Below are positions 11,158-24,080 of a DNA stretch of 64,000 bases, piece after piece (the first letter of the stretch is position 1; each line of letters begins with the position of its first letter). The position numbers and the translations under genes were made by a program. Below the pieces are notes generated by a model that was not told the origin of the DNA, searched no databases, and saw only the letters and a list, made by a program, of their open reading frames with translations. The DNA comes from Istiophorus platypterus (Eukaryota > Chordata > Actinopteri > Istiophoriformes > Istiophoridae). The DNA is taken from contig CM029126.1 in NCBI GenBank assembly GCA_016859345.1, forward strand, positions 7,433,527 through 7,497,526, given 5' to 3'.

Positions 11158-11970
11158 GACCGAGCACAACGCCGACGACCGGGACAGTTACAGACGCACC
11201 TGCACAGGTTATGTGCACACACCGAGTCACGCAGATACAAACACCGATCTAGTGCAGGTTCAGAGTCTTTTCAAGAGCGTGTTATGGACTCTCAATTCCT
11301 TTCCAGCAAAGGATGTTGTCGTTTTATGCTGTGATTGTAGATCCTTTCGCCGGGGTTACTTCCTGCTGGCACCTCTTTTTTGTGGACAATCAAGACAAAC
11401 ATGACTTTCATGAAAAGAGCACCTTTTTCTTTCCTTCTTTCCTCTGTGAGGAAACCAGTATAACTTGCAGACCCAAATGTATGGGAGGAGGGTAGAACTG
11501 GGCCATATTGTTAGAAAAAGAGAGAAACGTATAGAAAACCACTTGAGTTTTGCGCTTTGATTTCGTTGTTCCATTAATCTTGAGTAATGAATGATTTCCT
11601 CAGATCTTGTCATTGTATTTTTTTCCCCCCCTTTGTGAGTACATTCTTTGACCAAAGGTTTCTTTGCATTTCTATTACCCTCTTTGCCAGTGACGTGTTT
11701 TTGGTGCGATTTGACAGAAAGTTCAAATTTACTGTAGGGATTGCATTGTGACGAATACTGATTTATGTACAGGCGAACATGAAATGTGAATCTCGAATCC
11801 GCCTCCAATCTAATGTTGATGTCACGTTTCCTAACGAAACAAGCTTGAATTAATTTTTCGAAGTCAGGAATCATCAGGAAAGTGGCAGCGTCTTATGCAT
11901 CCAGGGACCTTTTTTTTTTCTCTTCCTAAAAAAAAAATAAAGAAAAATAAAAAATCATGTTAGGTTGTGT
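11158..11970 (+). other. man1c1: Probable 3' untranslated region of the mannosidase gene
   Basis: The region starts directly after the stop and runs to just past two AATAAA hexamers (11936-11941 and 11946-11951). It contains AT-rich tracts usual for 3' UTRs. The true end may lie further right, because A-rich and U-rich text continues to about 12,650 and a PUF-like TGTACATA word sits at 12280-12287. A 172-codon open frame on the minus strand (11356-11874) lies wholly inside this region and has no family signature. Confidence 0.6.
11936..11951 (+). terminator. Candidate polyadenylation signals (two AATAAA hexamers)
   Basis: Two canonical AATAAA hexamers ten bases apart, about 780 bases after the stop codon, sit in an A-rich stretch. 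Because the surroundings are nearly pure A/T, part of the match could be chance. No transcript evidence is available. Confidence 0.45.
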
Positions 11971-13689
11971 TTCCACTGTGCGCTTGGTTTACTTTTTGAA
12001 CAGGACAATGCTTTCTCGGCCTTTCAAATCAGAGCAACAAATTGAATTCTGTCAGTTCTGTGACTTTAATAGAAGCATAAAGGAAAAAAAACGCATTTGC
12101 CAGCTAGCTCCAAATGGGCTTTCCTGTTTCTGTTGTAGTTTCTCACCCTGCCTTTACATGTGAATCCATGCAGCTGCCAATACTGATGTTAAAGGCTGTT
12201 AGAATACAAAGACAATTTTTCATATTCATCACTGTTCTTTTCAACCCCGCTGTCCTGCACAGTTGTAGAGCAAATGTGCTGTACATACAGATGGAGTGAG
12301 TGACCCCCTGTATGAGCTTGTCTTGACTTTATTTCTAAACTTCAGTGGTTATTTTTGTCTGGGTTCTCTTTTAATTTGCTTCCCTCAGGTGTTTGAGTAA
12401 AAAAAAAAAAGTAAAAAAAAAACAAAGTTTAAAACAAGTTCTGATTTTAAGTCTAGTTATTGCTGATATTAATTATTGTTATTACTTATTCTTACTGTTT
12501 GATTTAACTTTCATTGTTGAATATTTTCAAATACTGATAAAAAAGAAAAAAAAAGATCTGTGCAACTTTGTACATTTAAAACAATCACGGTTGTTGTGTC
12601 CTTTTTATCGCCCTTGTTTTGTTTACTCGTTTACAAAAATCTAAAAAAAAGTCCCATGTGCAGTGGCATTTATTTTTCTGTACGTTTTTCACCTTTTGAC
12701 AGGTACAGCAGGTTGCTACAGAAACCTTTGAAGGAAACAACCGGCGGTGACCAACAAAAAGGAAGGAAACCGCACTTACTTTGCTGCTCACATTTGTTCC
12801 AGTATTTGCTTCCCTAAGCCCATTACAGATTCATTACAGGGTTGCGGAAAGGTCCGGCAATCGCGACCAGAATATGTCTAATGGGATTTAAGAGCTGCAC
12901 CTCTCTCACGCTGACGGGCCAACAAAGCAAGACTTAATATCATCCTCACCAAATGCTTCAGCTCTGCCTGCTCTCATGTGAATCCTAATTTCAGTCTGAT
13001 GGCTGAAGTGATTTTTCATTGGCTTGAAATAGAATCAACGTGCATTATTGACATGATTGACATTTAATAATAATTTGAAAAATGGTGCTCAAGGGTCACA
13101 GATTCTGGAGACATTAATCTTACCAACAGCTCACAAAAAACAGAACTAATGAGCTGCGAAGGTGAAGGGCACGATGTGTGGATTGGAGCTTGCCCCAGGA
13201 CATGATGGGATGATCGCTGTCAACGCGAGTGCACCTGAGACTGATCGTGAAGGACAAACACCACAAATATCCCCCTCTCCCCTCCTCCTCCTCTTTTTTT
13301 TTTTTTTCTTTCTTTGCCGCTCCTAAAGTCCCAGACAAGTCTGACCCAGCGGGACCCTCCGTCGATGTGCTACAAAGGGGGAGGAGCCATCACTATCTCG
13401 CTGCCACGGTCGTCCTCCAGCGGTTTTATAGGAAACCGCCAGCTCGCCGGAGATCTCGTTCAAATATTATTCGATTCCAAAATACCTGTCAGCTCCACCT
13501 ACAGGCATTTTCAACCCCCCCACCCCCCAGCGGTTTGAGAAAAAGGTGGGCACAAAAAAAAAAAAAAACGTAACACGCACGTTTTTCCAAGCCAACTAAG
13601 GAAAAGAAAGCGGTGTGATTAAAGAAGATTTCACTGGGATATAGGATCCCTTCACTTGACCTTCTGTTGGGCCTATTAGAAAACACATG
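11971..13689. other. Gene-free stretch after the mannosidase gene
   Basis: A and T homopolymers dominate 12390-12660, and a pyrimidine run lies near 13280-13315. The part at 12860-13080 is repeat-free and carries ATTA-type words, so it may be regulatory. Open frames on both strands at 12393-13573 arise from low-complexity tracts. No gene is supported. Confidence 0.6.
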
Positions 13690-15300
13690 GCAAAAATGTG
13701 ACCAAGATTTGCATTAATTACAGGCCACCGTTGGAGATTTTGGTACGTAATGCTACATTAATATAATACATTTCCTTTGACTTATAACATATCTGATATA
13801 TAGTGAGGATACTGCCATAGCATCAAGGAATTTTACAGCACAGATAAAAGATGGCGTACGGTACGAGCCAGCTTTGCTTTCGGAACCCGCCCACAGCAAC
13901 TGAACACGAAACTTCAAGCATCTTCAGAAGTTTTGCCTCCACTGACATTTCACCTGCTTCCGTCTCTTACTCATGTTACAGCTCAATTTAGTTTCAAAAG
14001 CTCGGACTTCAACGGAAATTTCAGCGGCTTTACACTGTAAATGGCTCTTCATCCGAATTCACCTGCGACATGTCGACTGACATTTCGGCTGCTTTTATCT
14101 CGTACCTTTGAAATCAGGGTTCGGCTGCTGTCAGCACTTCCACATCAGCTGCCACCAACTCTTTGCAATGTTTCAACTGTAACTAAAATGGCTCACAAGC
14201 AAAACATTTTAAAACATTTTAACAATGACTCAGCTTTAGACCATTTTAATTATGTCAACTGCACATTTACAGCTTTGAAAAAACAAATATTCTTCTTAAA
14301 GTTTGTTACCTCTACTACTTCAGGAATCAGACAACAAATGTGACTATGATTTAATTAATTACAAGCCAGCGTCTGTGATTTTCCATTTCTTTGATACTGT
14401 AGAAGTTCCATTAATGCTTAATGCTCCATTATAAAAAATACATAATTTTTCTGAGAACATATCTGACACTAGCAGATGAAGATACAACACAAGTGGGTGG
14501 TGTTTACACTGCAACAGACATTTTAAGCGCTGTAAGTTAACCCATCAGCTGCTTACAGAGCACACACTTGAACACGAAGCATCTTCAGAGTTTACACTTA
14601 ACCGAAATGTCAACACTTCATCTGCTTTCATCTGTTTCACGTTGGCAGACATTTCAACCAATTTTATTTCTTAGAATTTAACTTGTAGTTCAACTACTCT
14701 GAGTTTGCACTTCAACTATAACTTCAAGTCCTTTAAAACTTCTGCTTCTGTCATCTCGTACACTTTAAATGAGATTTTTATCTGCTTCCAAATCAACTCT
14801 TCAGATGAAACTTGCATCTGAAGTGATTTAAATTCAGCTGTGACTCAAAAAGAAAACAAAACAAAAACAACTTGAACTTTGTTGCACTGTAATAAAGACT
14901 CAACTCGTTTTAGTTGATTGGACGTCTTAACTATTAGAAATATTTCAACTGAACACTTTCAGCAAACAAACACACAAACGTTCACCTGAAATTTCTTCCT
15001 GTTAAAGCACAATGCGCTGTGATATACATCACCTCTAGCTGAACTGCTGTTTGTTCTAATTAGATACCGCACTGTGAGAATGACTGATTTGCATTAACAA
15101 CAGCACAGATGAAAAAAAAAAAATGCCGAACCATAAATAGCAGGTAATAAAGACACAAGCCGGCTTTGCTCTGTCTTTCCCTGCCACACAAAACAGTGAA
15201 GTGACAGGTTCAGTCTCCTTATCCTCTATCCGAAACCCACCTACCACCACCTTTGGATGAAATCCTTCAGATGTATTCTGGGACAACTCGCACAGTTCTC
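13690..15300. repeat. Decayed tandem array of a 0.65-0.75 kb unit
   Basis: Similar phrases recur in the same order. A first unit starts near 13690 with GTGACC..GATTTGCATTAATTACA, later ACATATCTGA.., then GAACACGAAACTTCAAGCAT and CATCTTCAGA. A second starts near 14335 with GTGACTATGATT, TTAATTACAAGCCAGCGT, ACATATCTGACA, then GAACACGAAGCATCTTCAGA. A third, weaker, starts near 15080 with TGACTGATTTGCATTAACA and an AGCCGGCTTTGCT phrase that matches AGCCAGCTTTGCT of unit one. Between them run many degenerate CTTCAACTGACATTTCA-like words. I think this is an old fish repeat of unknown class. Confidence 0.6.
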
Positions 15301-16980
15301 AAAACAAACAAGACAAACACAGCTCGCCTGAGATGTCACTGTCTGACACAGAATAATTTTGAAGTTGTTCACTGACTTAAAACTAATTTAGAGAGTTGGA
15401 CGTCTCTCGCCTGCAGCTTTTCTGTCGTGTTTCTCAGGTAGTGAATTTTGCACCTTTTTTTTTTTTTGTAAAGGAATGAAGCCCCTTCAAATTAAGACTT
15501 AATTTTAAACTCATGTTCCGTGCTCCTTCTGTTCTTTTCCTCCCTCTCAGGTTTTGTCAGCGCACTTTCATGGTTTGTTGAACCGTTATTTTCTCTCAGG
15601 GTTGCTGGCAAAATGGGAAGAAAGGAGGAATATGGAAGGATTTGGACAATAGTTCTTGCCTCGCTATTCTCTACAACTAAGGTACATGAAGTACCTGACT
15701 CTCCTAATGCAACTAAAAATAGTTGGCTGATAAGATTTTTCAGTGGCACAAAACAAATCTATCTTCTATAAAATGTGCAGTTTTCAAAGAAAGGAGCAAA
15801 CACAGATATTTCACTGGATGCCTGTTGAACCATCACCAGACGATTGATAGGTGTTAAAACAATAGTTATACATTTTTGGAAATACATTTTTTCACTTACT
15901 TGAACCATGACCAGGGGAGACTTCAGGAATTTGCTGTAAGTGGCCAAGAAATAGTCTCATAATCCTACAAAAACCCTCAATGTGTCATATCTACACTGTT
16001 TTTTTTAATGCAAATTATACAAAAAAGATAAACTCTATTAATTAGTGTGCTTTTTATTTGTTTGCTTTTTATTTACTGTACAGACATACCATTAACTGGT
16101 ACCAATCTCTTAGTCCAAATGAAATAACCACAACTGTCTAATGCCATAGTGAAACATGTAAATCAGAACAAACCACTTATAAACCGCCATATTAGCATAA
16201 TTTAACATTAGCATATTACAATAGTGAAGCACTAGTGTGTTAGCATTAGCTTTTAACATTATATGCTCTTTAAAACAGATATTTATTGACACTAGGGAAA
16301 GTACTGAAAGTAACAATTATTTCCATTAATAATTAATGTGATAGTTGATTTTACAATTAACGCATTACTCTATCCATAACAGCTTATAAAAATGAGAAAA
16401 TAATACCAAGCAGCATTTTTCAAAGCCTAAAGGGAAAACTTCAAATTGACTGACAATCCAAGACCCAAAGACATTAAGTTGTTAGTAATATAAAGCCGCA
16501 GAAGGCAGCAAATCCCCACATCTAACACCCTGGGACCACCAAATGTACGTTATTTTACCTCGTTATTTTTACCTGATAAATGACTTACATGCAGGAATCA
16601 TTGCAATTGCAATAAATCTGCAATGAAACAAGGAAACCAATTTTATGGTAAGTACTTCTCCATCTACTGCTGTATGTTCTGTTAGGTCTCACCAGAGCTG
16701 CAGACAAGGCTGGCCACGCCATTCACACTCGGTTAGAAGAAAACCCTTCAATCACCAACGAAGTCGCCGTTAATTCATTGCCGCACACATTTCCTGTCTC
16801 CCTCATTGTTATACCTGTGTCTCCCGTCAGCGCATCGTAGCCTAACATTGAACTCCCTGTGCCTCTGCAGCAGGCCAAGGATGGAGCGGTAATGGATGAA
16901 TTTGTTCTGCACAATGACCTGAAAATGAAATTCTTTTCTTTACTCTCTGTTCAGGGACTCCTTCATGTATTTTACTTTGT

Positions 16981-17002
16981 TTGTGTGTGTGTGTGTGTGT
17001 GT
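16981..17002. repeat. (GT)n microsatellite
   Basis: A pure TG dinucleotide run of about 11 units. Confidence 0.95.
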
Positions 17003-17746
17003 TATCAGGGAAACGACAGCCGGAGGGGGTTGCTTTGGAACAATCTAAAATAGCTCCCTTAGATGCAGACAAACTGTTGGGGGAGGGAACCCTGGAAAGC
17101 AGCATAGATGATGCATTTGTTGGTGGAGAGATACTGTATTCGGCGTGAGAGGCTTACAGTCAACGTTTTGCTTCCCCGCAACGTCCGTGACTTTGAAAAG
17201 TGTATAGAGTAAAAAGTGAAAAACCGCGAGCGGGTCTGGCTGCAAGTGTTCTCGGATTTCTTGGGCAGACTGCTTGAGAAAGTGATGTTCAGTATATGTG
17301 ATTAGCAGAAAGTCTGCTGATTGGATAACACTAATCCAGGCAATATGGAAATCCACACTGCTTTGTCCCCTGCCATTATCCAATTTTATGATTATTAAAA
17401 CTTCAATGTGATTATTAACTAGATTCAGATTTGGGGAAATGATACCATTTAGTCCAGCCATGCTGTCATTTAATATTCATATTCAATTAAACATTCTAAT
17501 TAGATAACCAATGGTCATGCTAGAACCCTATCTCTCCACTTATGAATCTTGATAATGGGCACTTTTATCAAATTCGATGATAAATTGGGTGACGAATTGA
17601 GCAGGCAAGGATGCATAGTATGTTTTTTTGCCGTGACCGGCTGTGCTTGAGTCTCAGAGTGTGTGTGGTGTGTGTTTCTGCGCACAGATTCACCCAGGTG
17701 TGCACTGAGCAGATGCCTCAGCCCTAAGACACAGTACCGTGTAGCT

Positions 17747-17751
<5 letters not shown>

Positions 17752-17793
<42 letters not shown>
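17752..17793. repeat. (GT)n microsatellite
   Basis: About 21 uninterrupted GT units. Read on the minus strand it produces false HTHT open frames. Confidence 0.97.
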
Positions 17794-17795
<2 letters not shown>

Positions 17796-18686
17796 CCTCG
17801 GAGCGTCCCGAGCTCTGACAGCACTTGACGGTCCGCCAGGCCGTCCTCATCTGCTGCGCCCAACACCTCGTTAGCGCCCGGAGGGGAACACAACTGCATA
17901 ATCAGCTGCTAACAACTACATCTAAAAATAAGTCGGGCAGGTCAGGGGTCAGGAGTGGGAGCGTTTAGAACTGACGGGTACACACAGCAGGCATAGATCC
18001 ATACACACATCACGCTGTGGTTCGGTTTATCTGGGAACATTGTGCTTGAGGATTTTTTCCTTGAGGTCAAACAAGAGGATCCTTTAAAAGACCGACAAGA
18101 GCTGATGGTGCCGCGTTATTCCCGGAACTGAAACTTACATTTGTTTTCATTTTCCCAATCCTTCAGTCTATGAAATGCTGATATTTCCAAGAACACATCT
18201 TCAAATGTACAAAACTAAACTACAATCAAGAATTGAAGTATTTTTACATTTGCATATTTTTGTTCTCCTTATGCTCTTTGCTTGAGTACATTGTCTGAAA
18301 TATTAGACAAAAAAATAAATAAATAAAAAAATTGATACGACATTGAAGTGAAGGAAAGAACTGTGTGGGAGACGTAGCCCTTTAAACAAATAGTGCCCAA
18401 ATTATAGGGGTTCAAAACTAATCATGGCAATCCATCTAACACTATTTCAGTGAGGACCAAAGTAGGCCGAAAATACACCCAGTCTTATCAAGTCATCAAG
18501 TGGATCTACAAAAAACATTTGCTCCCTCAGCCTGAATCACTCTACAGTCTCAGAGGAAGCCACGGTCTCTATGGTTGAGGTCAGAGATGAGCACCGACTG
18601 ACATCAGGTGTGACTGCTCACGAGCTCGAACTGCAGACAGGTCCAGAGGGAGAGACGACTGGGGGCAGCAATTTATTTTTGATCCT

Positions 18687-18705
18687 GGGGGGGGAGGGGG
18701 GGGGG
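18687..18705 (+). repeat. Poly-G run with G-quadruplex potential
   Basis: Eight Gs, one A and ten Gs in a row on the + strand. Such runs can fold as G-quadruplex and are prone to sequencing and assembly errors. Confidence 0.85.
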
Positions 18706-20005
18706 TAAAGTATTTAATTGCGTTTCCAAATTTCCGCCCCCATCACTGCAAACTAAACACGCTTGCAAGAGCAACTTAGAGCTGGGGAAAGTTAATACAA
18801 AACAGACGGAGGTTGAACAGCTTCAGGAAGTTACTTGGAGTTCGAGAAACTAATATTTCAGGGAAAATAATTTTTCTCACTCGCACTTCATTGGTTATAG
18901 TTGTCCAAAGTTTCCGTATGAACCACTATTCACTGTAAACCATTTCTTGTCAGTATGAGACGATAAAATACAATGATTTTTGATTTTTGCTGTATAATAA
19001 ATGCAGGATAATATTGGCATGTAGTATGGAATTGGGAGAAAGTTTAGCTTAGTGGATTATTACTGATACCTGGAGCTAATGTGTATAGTCTGTGCTGTAA
19101 TGTGGAGTTGGTTTTGCAAAACCATCTATGGTTTAAAATAAGTACAAATTATGTGAATATCTATTAAAATTGTTATTATTTAAGGTAAAATAAGTAATTT
19201 ATGTTAAGTTAATACCATTATTATAATCATAATACATAATAATACATACTGTATTTTAAAGCATCCCTGCTGATTTTAGCATCTCGGCGGCAAAACTGCT
19301 TTGTAGTGGCCGAACCTCCTTGTCATTTAAGTGTTTTAATTTTCAGGGGTTTCAAGGAGCCTCGTGAGTGGAGCAATTCAAACCAGAATCCTGATGAAAG
19401 CTAATGCTAATTGTTGTGCTTCTCACTGTAATAAATATTCATCCGTCAACACGGTGTAGCATCTGTGGCACACGCCGCTCCCAGCTCCCTGTCGAGTGGT
19501 TCAGCTCTGAAGACATCAGGAGTTCTGCTTCTCCGCTGGAGCAGGTGAAATACTGAGGGGCTCACTTTCATCTTTTCACTGAGCTAAGTTCATTATTCAG
19601 CTCCTGATGAATGCTCCTCTGCTTTTACTGTGGCAAATCTTGCACATCAACTTTATTTATGTCCGTCTTTATTGCGGTGAAGGTTAAGAGTAGTGGGGAG
19701 CATTCGCGGCGAGGTTTATCCTGAGTGTGTGGGACAATGTCTAGGGTAAGGCCCATTGTACTGGCACAAAGGCACCATGGAGCTCTTCACTCTATTTATT
19801 TATTTTTTTATCCTTTGAGCCCCGAAAATAAAATGGCATTCTTTTTCAACAGTGCCGAGGTGACAGCAGAAGTGTCAGCGGCGGAAATGTCAAAACCTCA
19901 GATGATAAAAAACAAATCTCTGTGCACGGCTTGATACCACTAAGGGGGAAAGTGGGAAACTAAATTTCGGAGATTTGACTCGGAGGATACATTTGGAGAT
20001 ACTCA

Positions 20006-20360
20006 GTGACGGAAATCAACTAAGGACTTTCACGCAAGTACAATACTTAAGTGCAATTCTGATTTACTTTGAATTCGAGTATTTTAATGTTGTGTGACTC
20101 TTACTCTTACTCCACTACCTTTCAGGGGGAAATATTGTTATTTTCAATCTACATTTATTTGGCAGATGTAGTAACTACTTTTTTTTAGGGATGAAGATTT
20201 TAAAAACCTCTGTGCATATAAAATACAATTCATTGTTAGACTGTAAATTGAACCAGGAAACAGTATATAAACCGGTAAAATTACATTATTATTATCAATA
20301 ATATAAAAATAACCCAGTACTATGACATGTAATAGAATAGCACCAACAATGGCCCTTTTT
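20006..20360. mobile_element. Dispersed fish repeat (AAGTAC-motif family), copy 1
   Basis: The text begins GTGACGGAAATCAACTAAGGA and has CAAGTACAATACTTAAGTGC, TACTCTTACTCCACTACCTT, GGGGGAAATATTGTT and ACATTTATTTGGCAG in the order I recall for an abundant non-coding teleost repeat. In better-preserved copies this starts at a 'gtggaaagtaactaagtac' type end. The copy is decayed and the right limit is approximate. Related copies occur at 57671-58210 and 60968-61375. Confidence 0.7.
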
Positions 20361-22259
20361 CCTACAGATTGAATACTTCCACTTTATATTTTAAGCGATG
20401 TTTTTATTTTTTTGATTGGTGGTTCTGCTACTTTTATTTAATTAAAAGATCAAATAATTATTTCTTTCTTCCATTGGAGACACTATTTATCGACATAACC
20501 GGAAAATATTGGGCAAAAAAGTGCACTGTTAAAAACATGATGTATAAATACATACAGGGTATTTTAATTAAATAGTAGATATACTTGGCAAATGTCATTA
20601 AAATGCATTTTAAGGAAATAACTTCTGCCTCAAGGGGCTTATTTTGCATCTAATATGCCAGTGAACTACAGTAATAGAAGTTCCATGTTTTCCAATACAA
20701 AACATGTGACAAGCAAATTTCCAAAGTGTTAATCCATAGTTTTTAAATGGGTGCTAATTGGGTTTGAAAGGGAAACAATATTGCTTCTGTAAATTAGATT
20801 TCTGCTGATGGAGTTTCAACTGGTGAAGTTTATAACCACTACGAGAAGTTACAGCACATATGGAGGGATGTTGGCTTACACTAGAGCACAGATGTGCTGC
20901 CATTGTTTCTGTTTTAATCATTAGGCTCTGAAGCTGGATGGCTGTTTGTTTAGCTTTTTCCTTTTTTTTTTGAAGCAAGCCCAATCTGTTGTTCAGAAAC
21001 CCGCATCCATGATTTTGACTGCATCTCCATCATATTTGATTTTATTCCCACAAGACACAGATCTTCAGAATTTGAAGCCATCTTGAATCCCAAAGCTGTT
21101 TACAGGATCCTATATTCAAGCCAAGTGTCAATCAAAATGCAAAACGAACTGATTGAATGCTTTTTTCCACACCAGTTACGTTGTATGCATCCGCTTTTAA
21201 ACACGGGAAGAACGTGTTAATATGTGTGAACGAGGATACAGACATATGCTGATGTGGGAGCGAGTCTGAGCTCTGAAGCAGGAAAAATGCTTGTGGAAAA
21301 TTCAGCAGAGACACAACAACTCCACAATCCGCCTTAAGTTCTGAGTCTGCTCAGGCAATAAATCAAAACCAGAGGCGCTAACTCAAGCAAGAGCCCCCAA
21401 AACATCATCCCTGCTCCAAAAAACTCGACGCCCTCTTCGACCACTGAAGCTCTGGTCTCTGCCAGCTCCTCTCAGCCTCCCGATGTTGTCCCTTCCCATG
21501 TCTTCTTCGTTTTTAGCTTTAATTTAATACATGTTTCTTTTTAATTTACTGCATCACAGCCAGTGTTTACAGCCAGACACAGGGTTTCTACATTTGGACT
21601 CTAAACAGCTCCACTGGAACGGCTGTATCAAAAAACTTAGAGTCATGTCAGGTTTTTTTTGGGGGGGGGGTTTTGAAAGACTTGTAGAAATAAACATTAT
21701 CATGTCTGTCCTCTTCTCTTTTTTTTCCCCTACGCTCGTCTTTACCACTACAAGGGGGTCCCGAATTCCTCCAGGAGGAACGAGGCTAGGTTGGCAGTGC
21801 CAGGACCACAGTGGGTATTGCCCGGTGCGAGACACAGGCGGCGGGCGGGACGCCAGCCCGTGCTGAGCCTCCAAGCTGTCTGCACTCCCTCACTGCTGTG
21901 GCAGTATGATGAAAGAAATACATTTACATTAATCATGTTGCCATGCCTATCCAAGAACTCTGCCTTGCCTGATACATCGCTAATTAGGCAGAGAATTTTT
22001 TTTTTCCTTTTTTTTTATATGCCGGTGCACAGATTAAACAAGAGCTGCCATAAAGTGGTTGTTAATAAGCTGCTCTCCCCAGATCAACGACTGAAGGTGA
22101 TTAGTTTCAGTCAGAAACGTGCAAGAGAGAGGTGCCACTTCAGTACAGCTTTAAAATGATCCATTAATACAGTAGTAGCAGCAGCAGTACTGTTACGGTG
22201 CTAGTGTGTGAAGTCCTCAGGTCAGACATTATGACAAACCATGGCTTTAACGCATTACT
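20361..22259. other. Gene-free stretch with one GC-rich anomaly
   Basis: Mostly AT-rich text without recognisable genes. A GC-rich segment at about 21735-21905 stands out (see findings). After it comes a CTAATTAGGCAGAGA phrase that may be regulatory. Confidence 0.55.
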
Positions 22260-22470
22260 AGGGCTGCAACGAACAGTTCTTTTAATAATCTTGACTGATC
22301 AGTTGATTGTTTTGTCTACAAAACATCTGGAAAATTAAAAAAAAAAAAGTCAGACAAAAGGAGAAACAATAATTAACAATTTAATTAGAAGGAAACAAAC
22401 ATTTTCTGACATTCATGGAGCTGGAACCATCGAATATTTGCAATATTTGCTTTTAAAATGAGTGAAATAA
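22260..22470. mobile_element. MITE-like repeat (GGGCTGCAAC family), copy
   Basis: It starts AGGGCTGCAACGAACAGTTC, the usual end of a very abundant fish repeat whose next words describe TTGACTGATCAGTTGATTG and GTCTACAAAACATCTGGAAAA. The block ends within GGAGCTGGAACCATCGAATA and TTTGC text, also typical of the family. It is probably a non-autonomous DNA element. The right limit is approximate. Confidence 0.65.
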
Positions 22471-22579
22471 TAACTGTATTATCAAAATTACAATGTGTAG
22501 TACTGCAAGGATGTTACCAGAGCGCAATTATAAATTAGCTTCATTTTTCCAAATTGTTTCCCTTTTACAGTCCAGCTGT

Positions 22580-22760
22580 AACAATATGTTTGGTGAGAGA
22601 TTATTGTATTAGCAGAGGAGCCATGCGTTCAACGTTGGATTGATGGCTCATGTGCTTTATAGCTTTCACATATTATCATTTATTAATTAGAGCTACTGAA
22701 TGAATGATTTCACACAGTGAGACCTTGAGATGAGGATTCACAGAGGGACCATCAGCTCCG
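22580..22760. promoter_or_regulatory. Candidate conserved non-coding block
   Basis: Repeat-free text with ATTATTGTATTAGC, TTTATTAATTAGAGC and GAATGATTTCACAC words, and with compositional balance unlike the AT-rich surroundings. Only texture supports a regulatory reading. Cross-species conservation cannot be seen here. Confidence 0.2.
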
Positions 22761-23294
22761 TAAAATATAGCAACATAATAAGCTTATTTTGTCCATCCAC
22801 CAAGCAGACATTACAGGTTTTTAATGTTGGCATAATCACTTGATCATTATCACAACAGCCTGAGGGTAATGGGTAGTTTATCCCACAGCTGTGGTTTGGT
22901 ATTTTCCTATGACTTTTATATTATTCTGGCTGACCCCTGGACATCTGCAGCTATAGAACATCATACTGCTGGTTACTAGCGGAGTGCAGAGCACAAGTTG
23001 CTTGTTTTTGGCTTTTCACTCAGAAACTTTTATTTCAAAAATTTGCTACGCTAACATTAAGGATTTTTAGCAGGTGAAATCCAGGATGCATTACATTTTA
23101 ATATGTTCCAAAAATAACAGCAAAAATCTATCCTTTGTGTTACCCTTCTTCAAAGTATATTTAATATCCGAAAACTGACAGTAATTTAGAACACACGAGG
23201 TATATGGATTATGCTGACATGGTGGTTTTAGATGTTTCTGTGGACATTTTTGTTTAAACACTCTACACAGAAATTTACCTTAGAACTATATTGA

Positions 23295-23500
23295 TGGTCA
23301 ATTTTCAAGCAAAAATATCAGATGTCCTCTGGTTCCAGCTTTTTAATTGTGAGCCTTGGCTGCTTTTCTCAGTTTGATTTTGTGGAAAATAAATATCTTT
23401 TGACTTTAAACTGTTGGAAAGACAAAAAAAAAGATATCATATATGAGAAACTGTAAAAGGCAGTAGACTTCATAGATTAAATGATTATGACTCATGAAAA
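23295..23500. mobile_element. MITE-like repeat (GGGCTGCAAC family), internal fragment
   Basis: The phrases AATTTTCAAGCAAAAATATC, GGTTCCAGC and TTGTGAG..TTGGCTGCTTTTCTC, then ATCTTTTGACTTT and TTGGAAAGACAAAAAAA occur in the order of the family's interior. The same order occurs at 32711-33050 and 58558-58842. The ends are not visible. Confidence 0.55.
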
Positions 23501-24080
23501 ATAATTTAAAAAATAAAATACATCAGCATATTCATTTATATACATATATATAATTATAAGTAGTTGCTGCTTGCAGAGATGGGTATGCAGTTAAATATAA
23601 TATCTACAGAATACTTTGAAATACACACACAGACACAAACAAAAGCCTAACTATCCATGTTTTCTCCAAGTTCATGTCTTTTTTTGCAAAAAGCAAAAAC
23701 ATTATTTTTCACAGTGAATCAAAAATGAAATTATTTTTGATGACTATCATCCCACGCTCACATCTTGCTAATTGCCCATGAAGTCATTTCCATAAATAAT
23801 AGCTCCTGTTTATAACAGAGGCCCCATCTGTCACAGGGGAGTAATCAAATGAGCGCTGTGACTCTGAGTAATGGCACCTACAGGCTTATATTGGAAGACG
23901 CCCCTACAAAGCGAATGGAGTGAAAGTCTGCAGCTCATAACACACGTATTATCTCAACCGGTATAATATTGCTCCTCAGTTCAGGCTCATATCAAACGTC
24001 AGGTCACACAATATGATTTTCAGCCATTTTTGGAGCAGGTTAGGGACAGTGATGTCGTTCAGACCGCCACTTCTGTTTAG
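23501..24080. other. Gene-free stretch
   Basis: AT-rich text, then a repeat-free block at 23740-23960 with GCTAATTGCCCATGAAGTCA and GAGTAATCAAATGAGCGCTG words that could be regulatory. No gene is visible. Confidence 0.5.

Larger units (their letters stand above)
15301..20005. other. Gene-free stretch with microsatellites and possible regulatory blocks
   Basis: It holds (GT)n tracts at 16981-17002 and 17752-17793 and a G-rich run at 18687-18705. Repeat-free blocks with homeodomain-like ATTA words occur at about 17440-17520 and 19260-19500. Open frames encoding TH repeats around 17515-17899 are the GT tract read on the minus strand. No protein family is recognised. Confidence 0.6.

Noticed and set aside
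10919..11404. 161-codon frame on the plus strand over the last mannosidase exon
   Set aside because: It is out of register with the spliced frame that encodes the GH47 motifs, so it is a shadow.
11356..11874. 172-codon open frame on the minus strand
   Set aside because: It lies inside the 3' UTR, has no family features, and the codon use is not coding-like.
17515..17899. Histidine/threonine-rich frames on the minus strand
   Set aside because: Direct translation of a (GT)n microsatellite.
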